NCBI GenBank assembly: GCA_021829645.1
Contig: JAKBPI010000016.1
Span: 1 to 50,969 of the forward strand
Direction: 5' to 3'
DNA length: 50,969 nt
Origin: Actinomycetes bacterium
GTDB lineage: Bacteria; Actinomycetota; Acidimicrobiia; Acidimicrobiales; Bog-793
A program made the position numbers and the translations under genes. Each line of letters opens with the position of its first letter. The first letter of the stretch is position 1. The notes below the pieces were generated by a model, which saw only the letters and a list, made by a program, of their open reading frames with translations, was not told where the DNA came from and did not search any database. This document shows, piece by piece, positions 17,250 to 24,552 of the stretch.

Positions 17250-17601
17250 CCAAACGCCGGAATTCACCAAAGAGTTCAAGGCACTTGCGAAAAAATACCG
17301 TAGCCTTCCAAGTGATTTAGAGAAATTCCAAATTGTGATTGAATCGACCGCACAACTTGAAAAACTTCATTTCTTTGACGGTTACAGGGCCACAGTGCTC
17401 CATAGATGTGATAGCTGTGAGGTCATAAAAGCGCGTCTTGATTGCGAAAACCTAGGTAATAAGCAATTACTCAGAGTTATTTATATGCATATCGTCGCCG
17501 ATGACTCTGTATTTTTTGTCGAGCTATATGCAAAATCTGCGAAAAATAAAGAAGACGAGTCTCGCATTAAGCGCTACTTGTTACCTTATAAAGGTGCATA
17601 A
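17239..17601 (+). CDS. Putative toxin partner, RelE/ParE-like
   Basis: 120 residues encoded in a frame overlapping the antitoxin end by 11 bases, with a CCCGGAG ribosome site inside the antitoxin gene. The order of elements, an N-terminal Phe-x-Lys-Glu-Phe-Lys-Ala-Leu-Ala-Lys-Lys-Tyr helix, a central region with strand-like runs and a late Val-Phe-Phe-Val-Glu-Leu-Tyr strand followed by Lys-Asn-Lys-Glu-Asp-Glu, resembles the RelE/ParE fold. Many such toxins cut mRNA on the ribosome or poison gyrase. Cys390-type catalytic assignments are not possible by eye. Position after a Panacea antitoxin is the main argument; the specific fold is tentative. Confidence 0.65.
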   Translation: MNFNQTPEFTKEFKALAKKYRSLPSDLEKFQIVIESTAQLEKLHFFDGYRATVLHRCDSCEVIKARLDCENLGNKQLLRVIYMHIVADDSVFFVELYAKSAKNKEDESRIKRYLLPYKGA

Positions 17602-17660
17602 TAAGCACTTACCTTGCAATATCTGACTCGTGATTGTCGTACTGAAATCAGTAGGTACCG

Positions 17661-18497
17661 CTACTTCTGACAATACGGACAGTAATAAGAACTGCGTCCG
17701 GATATTTTAACCCTTAAAATAAGATTTCCACAGCATGTACACGGTGTCCCTACTTTGGCATACACCCTATGATGCTTTTGGTATTGTCCTTCACTGCCAG
17801 TTATATCCAAGTACTTTTTATCCGACAGAGTAGAGCCTTTTCGTTCAACGGCCTTTAGTAAAATTTGTCCCGTAGCTTTATACAACTTAGCCAGTTCCCC
17901 GTCGGTCAGTTGAGAAGCTCTTTTTGTCGGCAAAACCCCTGCTTCATAACAAATCTCATCCCCGTAGATATTGCCTATTCCGGCTATCATGTTTTGATCA
18001 AGCAGCAGGCTTTTGATAGCCGCGTTTCGCTTTTTGCAAACTTTTGCCAAGTGCTCCAAAGTAAAGTCCTCAGAAAGGGGATCCGGCCCTAATGAAGCTA
18101 GCTCATCCGGAAGTTGGTCGGCGTCTTTGGTTGTGGATATAAATATTTCACCGAAAGTTCTGGGGTCGAAAAAAAGCAGTTCTCTGTCATCATCTAACCG
18201 AAATCGCGCATGCAGGTGTTTAATATCGCCCAAAAAAGGAGGGGTTACAATTTCGAGTCTCCCGGTCATTCTCAGATGGATTACCATACGAATTCCGCTG
18301 TCCAGGAAAACAATCAGATACTTACCATGGCGCCCACACTTGGACACGGTACTGCCGACGAGCAGTTGTGGTACTTCTTCGCTTGCGTGACGCCTGACGG
18401 TTCTGGAACCGATAATTTCTACGTCCACTATCCTCCTGCGCGAGAAGTGATGCTCCAAACCTCTCCTCAGCGTTTCTACCTCAGGCAACTCCGGCAT
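17661..18497 (-). CDS. mutM: Formamidopyrimidine-DNA glycosylase
   Basis: 278 residues, full length. The mature N-terminus Pro2-Glu3 (Pro-Glu-Leu-Pro-Glu-Val-Glu) is the catalytic pair, Lys59 lies in Arg-His-Gly-Lys-Tyr-Leu, and the C-terminal zinc finger uses Cys253, Cys256, Cys273 and Cys276 with Arg268 at the DNA-contact turn. It removes oxidised purines such as 8-oxoguanine and nicks the abasic site. AAGGAACC precedes the ATG. It follows rnc by 23 bases, the usual actinobacterial order. Nothing is unusual except that no smc or ftsY follows; instead the region downstream on its strand is the convergent toxin-antitoxin-like pair. Confidence 0.95.
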   Translation of the reverse strand: MPELPEVETLRRGLEHHFSRRRIVDVEIIGSRTVRRHASEEVPQLLVGSTVSKCGRHGKYLIVFLDSGIRMVIHLRMTGRLEIVTPPFLGDIKHLHARFRLDDDRELLFFDPRTFGEIFISTTKDADQLPDELASLGPDPLSEDFTLEHLAKVCKKRNAAIKSLLLDQNMIAGIGNIYGDEICYEAGVLPTKRASQLTDGELAKLYKATGQILLKAVERKGSTLSDKKYLDITGSEGQYQKHHRVYAKVGTPCTCCGNLILRVKISGRSSYYCPYCQK

Positions 18498-18520
18498 CTC
18501 GGTTCCTTAGTGATACCACG

Positions 18521-19303
18521 TCAATGATCAACGTTTTTTCTCAGAGACCAATCCGTATTGTTTGTGCGAAGCTTCTCCCAGGCTTTTTCTGCTGCCGCTG
18601 ATTCTGCCAAGCGAATTGAGCTACCCTGACCTGTTGCCAACTTGTCGCTGTCCACCACTACCGTCGCCCGCCAAAGTCGTTTGTGTTCCGGACCGCTCCC
18701 CGTTACCTGATAGATCGGATTTCCTAACCCTAAGGAAACGGTGAGCTCCTGTAGGCGATTTTTGGCGTCTCCGAGATAAGGTTTTTTAGCCTCTGAAGTA
18801 ATCTTTCTTTTGAAAAAAGACAAAGTGAACTTCTCCGCCGCAGCAAAGCCCGAGTCCAGATAAATTGCCCCAATGACTGCTTCCAGGGCATCTGCCAAAA
18901 TTGACTCTTTTTCCCGCCCCCCGGAAGCTTCCTCGCCTTTGCCGAGCTTAATAAGAGAGCCTAGGCCAAAAGACTTGGCGGCTTTAGCCAAAGATGAGGT
19001 GCGCACGATTTGCGAGCGAACACGGGTAAGGTCACCTTCCGGAAAATCTTCATACAGTCCGTAAAGGTAGGTTGAAATCACCAGTGACAGAACGGAGTCC
19101 CCCAAAAACTCCAGTCTTTCATTAGTTACGGAACCGGTCTCTTCCATTGAGAGATTTCCTTCGCTGATGAGAGACTTATGAGTGAGGGCAATATCAAGTA
19201 GAGTTTTATTTTTGCAAAAAAGACTTAACTTGGCTACAGCATTATTTTTCAGACTCGCTAAATCCTCGTCCGAAGTAGAATTTACAGATGCCAACCAGAG
19301 CAC
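18521..19303 (-). CDS. rnc: Ribonuclease III
   Basis: 260 residues from a GTG start; there is only a weak ribosome site and acpP ends 5 bases upstream, so translation is probably coupled. The catalytic domain has the signature Asn-Glu-Arg-Leu-Glu-Phe-Leu-Gly-Asp-Ser-Val-Leu (61-72) with the metal-binding Glu and Asp, and a second acidic cluster at Ile-Leu-Ala-Asp-Ala-Leu-Glu-Ala-Val-Ile-Gly-Ala. A double-stranded RNA-binding domain ends the protein (about 178-250). It cuts rRNA precursors and other duplex RNA. The N-terminus is about 20 residues longer than the shortest homologues, so a start further in is possible. Confidence 0.94.
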   Translation of the reverse strand: MLWLASVNSTSDEDLASLKNNAVAKLSLFCKNKTLLDIALTHKSLISEGNLSMEETGSVTNERLEFLGDSVLSLVISTYLYGLYEDFPEGDLTRVRSQIVRTSSLAKAAKSFGLGSLIKLGKGEEASGGREKESILADALEAVIGAIYLDSGFAAAEKFTLSFFKRKITSEAKKPYLGDAKNRLQELTVSLGLGNPIYQVTGSGPEHKRLWRATVVVDSDKLATGQGSSIRLAESAAAEKAWEKLRTNNTDWSLRKNVDH

Positions 19304-19308
19304 CCGTC

Positions 19309-19602
19309 TTATTGCTTCTCGAGGCGACCCGCCACATAATCGACAGCATCGCGTACCGTTCTCAAGTTTTCCAGTTCATCGTCATCAATGTGAAAACCGG
19401 GAATGGCTACCGACATTTCCTGCTCTAGGGCTTCAACTAATTCGATCAAAGCTAGTGAATCTGCATTCAAATCGTCGGCGAAAGAGTCAGACTCCCCAAT
19501 AGAGGACGGATCGATTTCCAATATGTCGCCCAACTGCAATTTCACCAAACTTAAAACGTCTTGCCTCGTCATTGAAGCAGTGACTTTCACATCACCGGCC
19601 AT
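19309..19602 (-). CDS. acpP: Acyl carrier protein
   Basis: 97 residues, acidic and helical. Ser49 in Asn-Ala-Asp-Ser-Leu-Ala is the 4'-phosphopantetheine attachment site. About ten extra residues precede the usual ACP start. AGGAGA lies five bases before the ATG, a strong ribosome site fitting a highly expressed protein. It carries acyl chains for fatty acid synthesis and sits between plsX and rnc as in many bacteria. The first helix begins at the second Met (11), but the strong ribosome site favours the longer form. Confidence 0.93.
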   Translation of the reverse strand: MAGDVKVTASMTRQDVLSLVKLQLGDILEIDPSSIGESDSFADDLNADSLALIELVEALEQEMSVAIPGFHIDDDELENLRTVRDAVDYVAGRLEKQ

Positions 19603-19682
19603 TTTTTCTCCTAGTAGTTATGTTTAAAACAGTATATATCGATCGAAACTTAAATTGAGCTCAAGCTGACAATCAGATTACG

Positions 19683-20663
19683 CTAGATAGCTGCCTTCAA
19701 GCCGCCCACCAAGTCAGCGGCTGCCATATCTTGGGCTAGCTGCAAAGCATTCACAATTGCTTTGGCAGACGAGCTTCCGTGGCTGATGACACAGATACCG
19801 TCCACTCCCAACAGCATGGCCCCTCCTGTACTCTCCGGATCCAGAGCCTCAGCATACGGAACGAGATGCGGTATCAATACGTTCCCCGCTGCCTTTGTGG
19901 CTTCATCTGTACCTATCACTTTGAACAAGACGTTCATAAAAATCGAGAGAGCCCCTTCCAAAGACTTGAGGGCTACGTTACCCGTAAAGCCGTCTGTGAC
20001 GATTACGTCGGCTTTGCCAAGCAACAAATCTCTGCCTTCTAAATTCCCTATAAAATTTACAGTCGAATCTTGGCGTAAAAGCTGATGAGTCTCTTTTGTC
20101 AGAGGATTGCCTTTGGCATCTTCTTCGCCGTTAGAGAGCAACGCCACTTTGGGCTCGCTCAACCCATAACGCAATTTGGCATACGTAGAAGCCATTTTGG
20201 CAAACTGCACCAGCCAAGCAGGCTGACATTCCACGTTGGCACCGGCGTCCACCATAATGGTTGGATTTTTCGCCAGATCGCCCGGAATTGTCAGCGGCGT
20301 CGCAATGCAGGGTCGAGCCACATTGGGCAAGCGTCCCATCTTGAGGAGAGCAGCCGCCATGACGGCACCCGTATTGCCGGCGCTCACCATAGCAGAAGCT
20401 TCTTTATCTCGCACAGCTTCGGCGGCAACGACTATAGAGGAGTCCCTTTTCGTTCTCACGGATTTGGTCGGGTCTTCATCCATGGCTATGACTTCAGCGG
20501 CGGACAAAAAGCCGGCTTTGGGCAGTACCGTCCTGTATTCTTCGGGACCAACCAAAGTAACATTCAAGTTGCGTTCTTCGACGGCAGCTTTGGCGCCGGC
20601 CAAGATTTCAGCCGGTGCTTTATCTCCGCCCATTATGTCAAGAGCAGCAGGCAGGATTGTCAT
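19683..20663 (-). CDS. plsX: Phosphate acyltransferase PlsX
   Basis: 326 residues. The N-terminal Ala-Leu-Asp-Ile-Met-Gly-Gly-Asp-Lys-Ala-Pro motif, Ser-Ala-Gly-Asn-Thr-Gly-Ala-Val-Met-Ala and Asp-Gly-Phe-Thr-Gly-Asn-Val are diagnostic. It converts acyl-ACP to acyl-phosphate, the donor for PlsY in phosphatidic acid synthesis, and is a peripheral membrane enzyme. Its neighbours acpP (80 bases downstream) and rpmF (upstream) form the classic rpmF-plsX-acpP order. The ribosome site is weak. Confidence 0.95.
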   Translation of the reverse strand: MTILPAALDIMGGDKAPAEILAGAKAAVEERNLNVTLVGPEEYRTVLPKAGFLSAAEVIAMDEDPTKSVRTKRDSSIVVAAEAVRDKEASAMVSAGNTGAVMAAALLKMGRLPNVARPCIATPLTIPGDLAKNPTIMVDAGANVECQPAWLVQFAKMASTYAKLRYGLSEPKVALLSNGEEDAKGNPLTKETHQLLRQDSTVNFIGNLEGRDLLLGKADVIVTDGFTGNVALKSLEGALSIFMNVLFKVIGTDEATKAAGNVLIPHLVPYAEALDPESTGGAMLLGVDGICVISHGSSSAKAIVNALQLAQDMAAADLVGGLKAAI

Positions 20664-20740
20664 CTAAATAACCGTATTTCCTGCAACGAAGTTGCTTACC
20701 GGAAACGAGGACAGACATTGACTCCCAAAAACCATGGTTG

Positions 20741-20920
20741 TTAGTCAACCTCTATAGCTTGGCGACCCTTATACCATCCACAGGTAGGGCAGACGACGTG
20801 CGGCAATTTGGTACTGCGGCACTGAGGACAGCTGCTGAGAGCTGGCTTCGCCAAAGACCAAGCAGAGGCTCTCCTACTCCTGGACTTTGCCTTGGAAGTC
20901 TTTTTCTTTGGAACAGCCAT
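20741..20920 (-). CDS. rpmF: 50S ribosomal protein bL32
   Basis: A 59-residue gene: Met-Ala-Val-Pro-Lys-Lys-Lys-Thr-Ser-Lys at the start, then a basic segment, and Cys31-x2-Cys34 with Cys44-x2-Cys47 (Cys-Pro-Gln-Cys and Cys-Pro-Thr-Cys-Gly), then Gly-Trp-Tyr-Lys-Gly-Arg. This is the zinc-binding form of bL32. AAGGAAAAG precedes the ATG. It lies between plsX and the DNA methyltransferase, and separated by that gene from yceD, with which it is normally adjacent. Confidence 0.96.
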   Translation of the reverse strand: MAVPKKKTSKAKSRSRRASAWSLAKPALSSCPQCRSTKLPHVVCPTCGWYKGRQAIEVD

Positions 20921-21085
20921 TTTCTTTTCCTTTGTTAGTTTTTAACAGCGACCGGTTTTCCGCAAACATCTCGCGGAAACAAAAATCCGAGCGTTCAAGT
21001 TGAGCAGATATAATTTAGCCGAAATCTGAGATGCATTTGCCCAAAAACTTCTTTTATTGCGTCTTTTCCCTTGAGTTTTTGACCG

Positions 21086-22168
21086 CTAACCGGCTACCGA
21101 CACCGATCCAAAATCCACTTTTTTATCCTCATAGGGGGTTGTCATGTATTCGATAACTTCTTTTTCTCCAGCCAAAACAAGATACTCTAAGTTACGCAAA
21201 TGTGATACGGAACCGACTTTGGCACCTTGTGGATTATAAATGCCTATCTTGGCTCCTACGTAGCGCCTGGAATCAAAAGCCAACACCTGAACAGATTCCA
21301 AGTGGGAACACATTGCCACCAGCTCATCTAAAGAAACCCAGGCTTCGTTATTGTAGGAGAGAACAATGACTTTTGCCGACAAAGCACCCACTAAGGATGC
21401 GAGTGCCTGAGGCATTTTAGTTGAACTGTTGAAAACGCTTTTGTTTGCCTCCGACTTGGCATCTTCGCGCTTGCAAGCAATACCATAACGCTCCGGACGG
21501 TCCCAAGCCACCAATGTTTCCCAAATGTGATAGTTGGTATAGTAGCTATGTTGATTATACGGTGGGTCCAGATAAGCAAAGTCAACCGAATCAAGATTAT
21601 TGACCAACTGACAGGCGTCTCCCCTCAGAGCGCGTCCGCTACCGGCAAACAATTCCGGGATTTCGAGTTTTAAGGGCTTATAAGAGCGCGGAGCCCACTC
21701 TTTGATGTAAGCCATCTGTAATCCTACGGTGGAATCCACTTTATCGGCGGCATAGATCAGCGAGGTAAGCAGGATATCGTGATATTTAGACCCGGAAAAC
21801 TCAGCACTGACAGCTTCGCGTATGGCGTCTATTTTTTCACCGTTAAAAGGCTGAAAAAATCTGGATTCATGACAAAAAGTATCCGTAAAGTAACCTTTTA
21901 TACCCGGCTTTGCGGCCAGATAGTTGAGAATCTCTTGTATCTCTGCCTGATCCGCTAAGGAAGCTTCCGTCACAATATGGCAATTGGCAAAGACAAAAGA
22001 ATAGCGGGCAGAGTCTATCGCCGTGACATATGCCCCACGGCGTTTCAACTCCTGGGCAACACGAGTTGTCCCTGTAAACATGTCTAAAGCCGACTTGGAC
22101 CCGGATCTTTCATATAAGTCACCAAGTACAGACACAAGTCGCCTTTTAGAACCCAGGTATTTAATCAT
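21086..22168 (-). CDS. DNA adenine methyltransferase, D12 class
   Basis: 360 residues. N-terminal Met-Ile-Lys-Tyr-Leu-Gly-Ser-Lys-Arg and Asp-Met-Phe-Thr-Gly-Thr-Thr-Arg-Val form the SAM-binding motif I region; Tyr-Leu-Asp-Pro-Pro-Tyr-Asn-Gln-His-Ser-Tyr-Tyr (about 190-202) is catalytic motif IV, DPPY, of N6-adenine methyltransferases. No restriction endonuclease is adjacent, so it is an orphan methylase that may mark DNA for regulation or replication timing. It sits between rpmF and yceD, splitting a pair that is usually contiguous. The ribosome site is weak. Recognition sequence unknown. Confidence 0.85.
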   Translation of the reverse strand: MIKYLGSKRRLVSVLGDLYERSGSKSALDMFTGTTRVAQELKRRGAYVTAIDSARYSFVFANCHIVTEASLADQAEIQEILNYLAAKPGIKGYFTDTFCHESRFFQPFNGEKIDAIREAVSAEFSGSKYHDILLTSLIYAADKVDSTVGLQMAYIKEWAPRSYKPLKLEIPELFAGSGRALRGDACQLVNNLDSVDFAYLDPPYNQHSYYTNYHIWETLVAWDRPERYGIACKREDAKSEANKSVFNSSTKMPQALASLVGALSAKVIVLSYNNEAWVSLDELVAMCSHLESVQVLAFDSRRYVGAKIGIYNPQGAKVGSVSHLRNLEYLVLAGEKEVIEYMTTPYEDKKVDFGSVSVAG

Positions 22169-22269
22169 CTGCTTTTTCTGTATATAAAATCATTTGCATC
22201 GTCACACCACATGATATTTGAACAAGCCTTTCCACCGAACAAAGACTGCACATTATGACAGGAAAAACT

Positions 22270-22770
22270 TTACTTCAAGAACGACAAAGGCGCCCATCTG
22301 GGGTCATTTGGGGTTTTGCAACCACAGGACTCTTCATTTAAATTGGCGCCACACATCGGACAAAGACCTTTGCAGTTACTTTTACAAAGAGGGGACAGAG
22401 GCAGGTTTAGGATGCATGCATCGTGGACCAAAGGCTCCAAATCCATTACTTCCGAGTTCATCTTGTACACCATCTCGTCATCAATCTTCTCGGCATACAA
22501 TTCTCTGATCTCGGCTTCCAAAGCCCCTTCTGCCGGCATCAGACACCTCCCACACTCTCCGTGCCACCGAGTGTGCAACTTACCTGTGACCAAAATTCCC
22601 TCGTGTACCTGTTCCAAAACCGCTTCCAGGTCTATTATTTGATCGGGAGCCACAGCGGCAAAGGAAACTTCCAAACCGGCCAATACTCCTTCCAAATGCA
22701 GTTCACGGCGCGACCCGGGGTGACGACGCAGAGCGCCTATCTCAACAAGAAATTGCTTTTTGGATTTCAT
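22270..22770 (-). CDS. yceD: YceD (DUF177) family protein
   Basis: 166 residues from the ATG at 22770, supported by GGGAGAT six bases upstream; a TTG at 22800 would add ten residues without a good ribosome site. Family marks are Cys-Gly-Arg-Cys-Leu in the middle and a C-terminal Cys-Lys-Gly-Leu-Cys-Pro-Met-Cys-Gly with a final Cys-Gly-Cys, likely zinc ligands, and a closing Asp-Pro-Arg-Trp-Ala-Pro-Leu. YceD proteins are linked to 23S rRNA or ribosome assembly and are almost always encoded next to rpmF. Here a methyltransferase gene separates the two. Confidence 0.9.
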   Translation of the reverse strand: MKSKKQFLVEIGALRRHPGSRRELHLEGVLAGLEVSFAAVAPDQIIDLEAVLEQVHEGILVTGKLHTRWHGECGRCLMPAEGALEAEIRELYAEKIDDEMVYKMNSEVMDLEPLVHDACILNLPLSPLCKSNCKGLCPMCGANLNEESCGCKTPNDPRWAPLSFLK

Positions 22771-22874
22771 AGCGGATCTCCCTGACAAAATTGTAGCCAA
22801 AAAAAGAAGCTCTTACAACCCCCTTCTGAAATCACGTCAATTATCCAAAGCATAGCAGAGTGACCCGGCAGGAA

Positions 22875-23513
22875 TCAGTCCATGTCCTGATCAAAGAGGT
22901 GCTCTTCTTCTTGGTAGTCTTGGTTCCCGTGTGTTTCCCTTACCATGGGTTCCTTTTCCAGGTTAGGAAGCGTAGCCGTCAATCTCTCTCTTCCGGCAGT
23001 AACGGTTTGCCTGGTTTTGTCAAGGATAATTTCAAAAGCCGCCAGTTTTCTGTCAACGTAGTCTTCTGCTTCATGTCTGATACGTCTCGCTACGGCTTGG
23101 GCATCTTCCACCAGGCGTTCCGCGTGATGACGCGCTTGGCGGGCAATTTCTGTTCTCTGTACCAAAAAGGCGGCCTGTGTGCGGGCTTCGTCGATAAGCT
23201 CTTCTGCTTCCCGCTCGGCGGCCCGGCGCAAAGATTCGTTTTCCATAAGCAGTCGTTTGGAAAAAGTGATTTCGTCAGGCAAGACTTCTTTGGCACTCAA
23301 GATCAGGGCTTTGGCTTCTTCTTTGTTCATCATGACAGAAGAGGAAAGAGGCATCGTCTTGGCTCTCTCCACCATTTCCAAAAGAGCGTCCAGTATGTCT
23401 TCTATGGAAGGAGAGGCTTCGTAATCGCCGTCGCTTTCCGCGTCCTCATCAAAGTCATCTTCATAAGAATTGACTTCTTCTTGGGAATAATCTTCGTTAT
23501 TATGTCTGGGCAT
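22875..23513 (-). CDS. DivIVA-like coiled-coil protein
   Basis: 212 residues, very acidic at both ends. From about 70 to 190 the sequence is an Ala/Glu/Arg-rich coiled coil (Arg-Arg-Ala-Ala-Glu-Arg-Glu-Ala-Glu-Glu-Leu). GAGGTGAAA precedes the ATG, and the gene overlaps the end of coaD by 14 bases. Proteins of this kind, annotated as DivIVA-like or as similar to the ATP synthase b subunit, commonly lie between coaD and yceD in actinobacteria. DivIVA scaffolds polar growth and division; whether this one does is not shown. A canonical DivIVA lipid-binding N-terminal motif is not evident. Confidence 0.72.
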   Translation of the reverse strand: MPRHNNEDYSQEEVNSYEDDFDEDAESDGDYEASPSIEDILDALLEMVERAKTMPLSSSVMMNKEEAKALILSAKEVLPDEITFSKRLLMENESLRRAAEREAEELIDEARTQAAFLVQRTEIARQARHHAERLVEDAQAVARRIRHEAEDYVDRKLAAFEIILDKTRQTVTAGRERLTATLPNLEKEPMVRETHGNQDYQEEEHLFDQDMD

Positions 23514-23985
23514 TAAATTTCACCTCAAAACGCTTAGCAACGATACTAGGCACAAAACCGCTTACGTCGCCGCCAAATCTGGCAATTTCTCTTATCAACC
23601 TAGAGGAAATAAACGAGTGTGCAGATCCGGTGGGTACAAAAAGCGTCTCTATACCCGATAGGTGATTGTTCATCTGGGCCATCTGCAGTTCTGATTCAAA
23701 ATCAGAAACGGCACGCAGGCCCCTCACGATAACGTCGGCTCCCAATGATTTTGCCAAATCCACTACCAGAACTGACATCGCAACCACTTCAACGTTGTTG
23801 AGATGCGATATGCAGTCTTTTACCATTTCCGTTCTCTCTTCGATCACAAAAACTGGTTCTGCTTTTTGCGGATTGCGTAGCACCGCCACAAACAACCGAT
23901 CAAATACCTTACACGCCCGTTCTATGACTTCCAAGTGACCGTTATGTATCGGATCAAAAGAACCGGGGAAAATAGCTGTAGCCAA
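23500..23985 (-). CDS. coaD: Phosphopantetheine adenylyltransferase
   Basis: 161 residues, full length, from a TTG start with a good ribosome site (GATAGGAGC). The nucleotidyltransferase motif Gly-Ser-Phe-Asp-Pro-Ile-His14-Asn-Gly-His17 and the substrate motif Arg-Gly-Leu-Arg-Ala-Val-Ser-Asp-Phe-Glu-Ser-Glu are intact, with Ser-Ser-Arg-Leu-Ile-Arg-Glu near the end. It makes dephospho-CoA from 4'-phosphopantetheine and ATP, the rate-relevant step of CoA synthesis. It is 21 bases downstream of rsmD, the standard pair. Confidence 0.96.
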   Translation of the reverse strand: MATAIFPGSFDPIHNGHLEVIERACKVFDRLFVAVLRNPQKAEPVFVIEERTEMVKDCISHLNNVEVVAMSVLVVDLAKSLGADVIVRGLRAVSDFESELQMAQMNNHLSGIETLFVPTGSAHSFISSRLIREIARFGGDVSGFVPSIVAKRFEVKFNAQT

Positions 23986-24006
23986 TCTGCTCCTATCTTA
24001 GGTAAT

Positions 24007-24552
24007 TCACTGATGCTTGCTTTGGTCAGATTGTCTGACCACCGTTACCACACTAATACCGTATGAGTAAGTTTTAAGTGTCTCCCACTTCTTGGTGGGA
24101 ATAACTTCTCTATCAGATTCTAAGACAGCCAGGTGGGAATGTAAAGCATTTAATACTTGAGACCAAGCTAAAAATTTATATGGTGGGTCACAAAAAGCCA
24201 CGTCGAAGACCTCGTCTGAGTTTGTCAGGTAAGAAACGACATCAGATTTAATCACCCTGGTTACTGCCGTTTCTCTGCAACCCAAGCTCTCAACATTTTG
24301 CTTTATGGTTACCAAGGAATCATGAGAAGAATCGACAAAAACCGCTTCGGTTGCCCCTCTGGAAATGGCTTCGATGCCAAGTGCCCCTGAACCGGCGAAT
24401 AAATCCAGAACTTTTTTCCCCACTAGGTCGATCCTGGAAGCCAAGATATTAAATATAGCCTCTCTCGTCCTATCCGAAGTGGGTCTGACAGCCACCGACT
24501 TTGGCACTAAAAGACGTCTTCTGCCGTATTCGCCTCCGATAACGCGTATCAT
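24007..24552 (-). CDS. rsmD: 16S rRNA (guanine(966)-N(2))-methyltransferase
   Basis: 181 residues. Motif I Val-Leu-Asp-Leu-Phe-Ala-Gly-Ser-Gly-Ala-Leu-Gly-Ile-Glu binds SAM, and Phe-Cys-Asp-Pro-Pro-Tyr-Lys-Phe is the catalytic motif IV. The N-terminus Ile-Arg-Val-Ile-Gly-Gly-Glu-Tyr-Gly-Arg-Arg and Arg-Pro-Thr-Ser-Asp-Arg-Thr-Arg-Glu-Ala-Ile-Phe-Asn are typical. It methylates G966 (E. coli numbering) in the small subunit. The ATG overlaps the recG stop as ATGA, showing tight coupling. Confidence 0.94.
   Translation of the reverse strand: MIRVIGGEYGRRRLLVPKSVAVRPTSDRTREAIFNILASRIDLVGKKVLDLFAGSGALGIEAISRGATEAVFVDSSHDSLVTIKQNVESLGCRETAVTRVIKSDVVSYLTNSDEVFDVAFCDPPYKFLAWSQVLNALHSHLAVLESDREVIPTKKWETLKTYSYGISVVTVVRQSDQSKHQ

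Noticed and set aside
20085-20744. 219-codon plus-strand frame opposite plsX
   Set aside because: PlsX on the other strand has all its motifs; this is a shadow frame.
22860-23516. 218-codon plus-strand frame opposite the DivIVA-like gene
   Set aside because: The minus-strand gene has a ribosome site, coiled-coil pattern and conserved position; the plus frame is a shadow rich in Phe from GAA/AAG codons.
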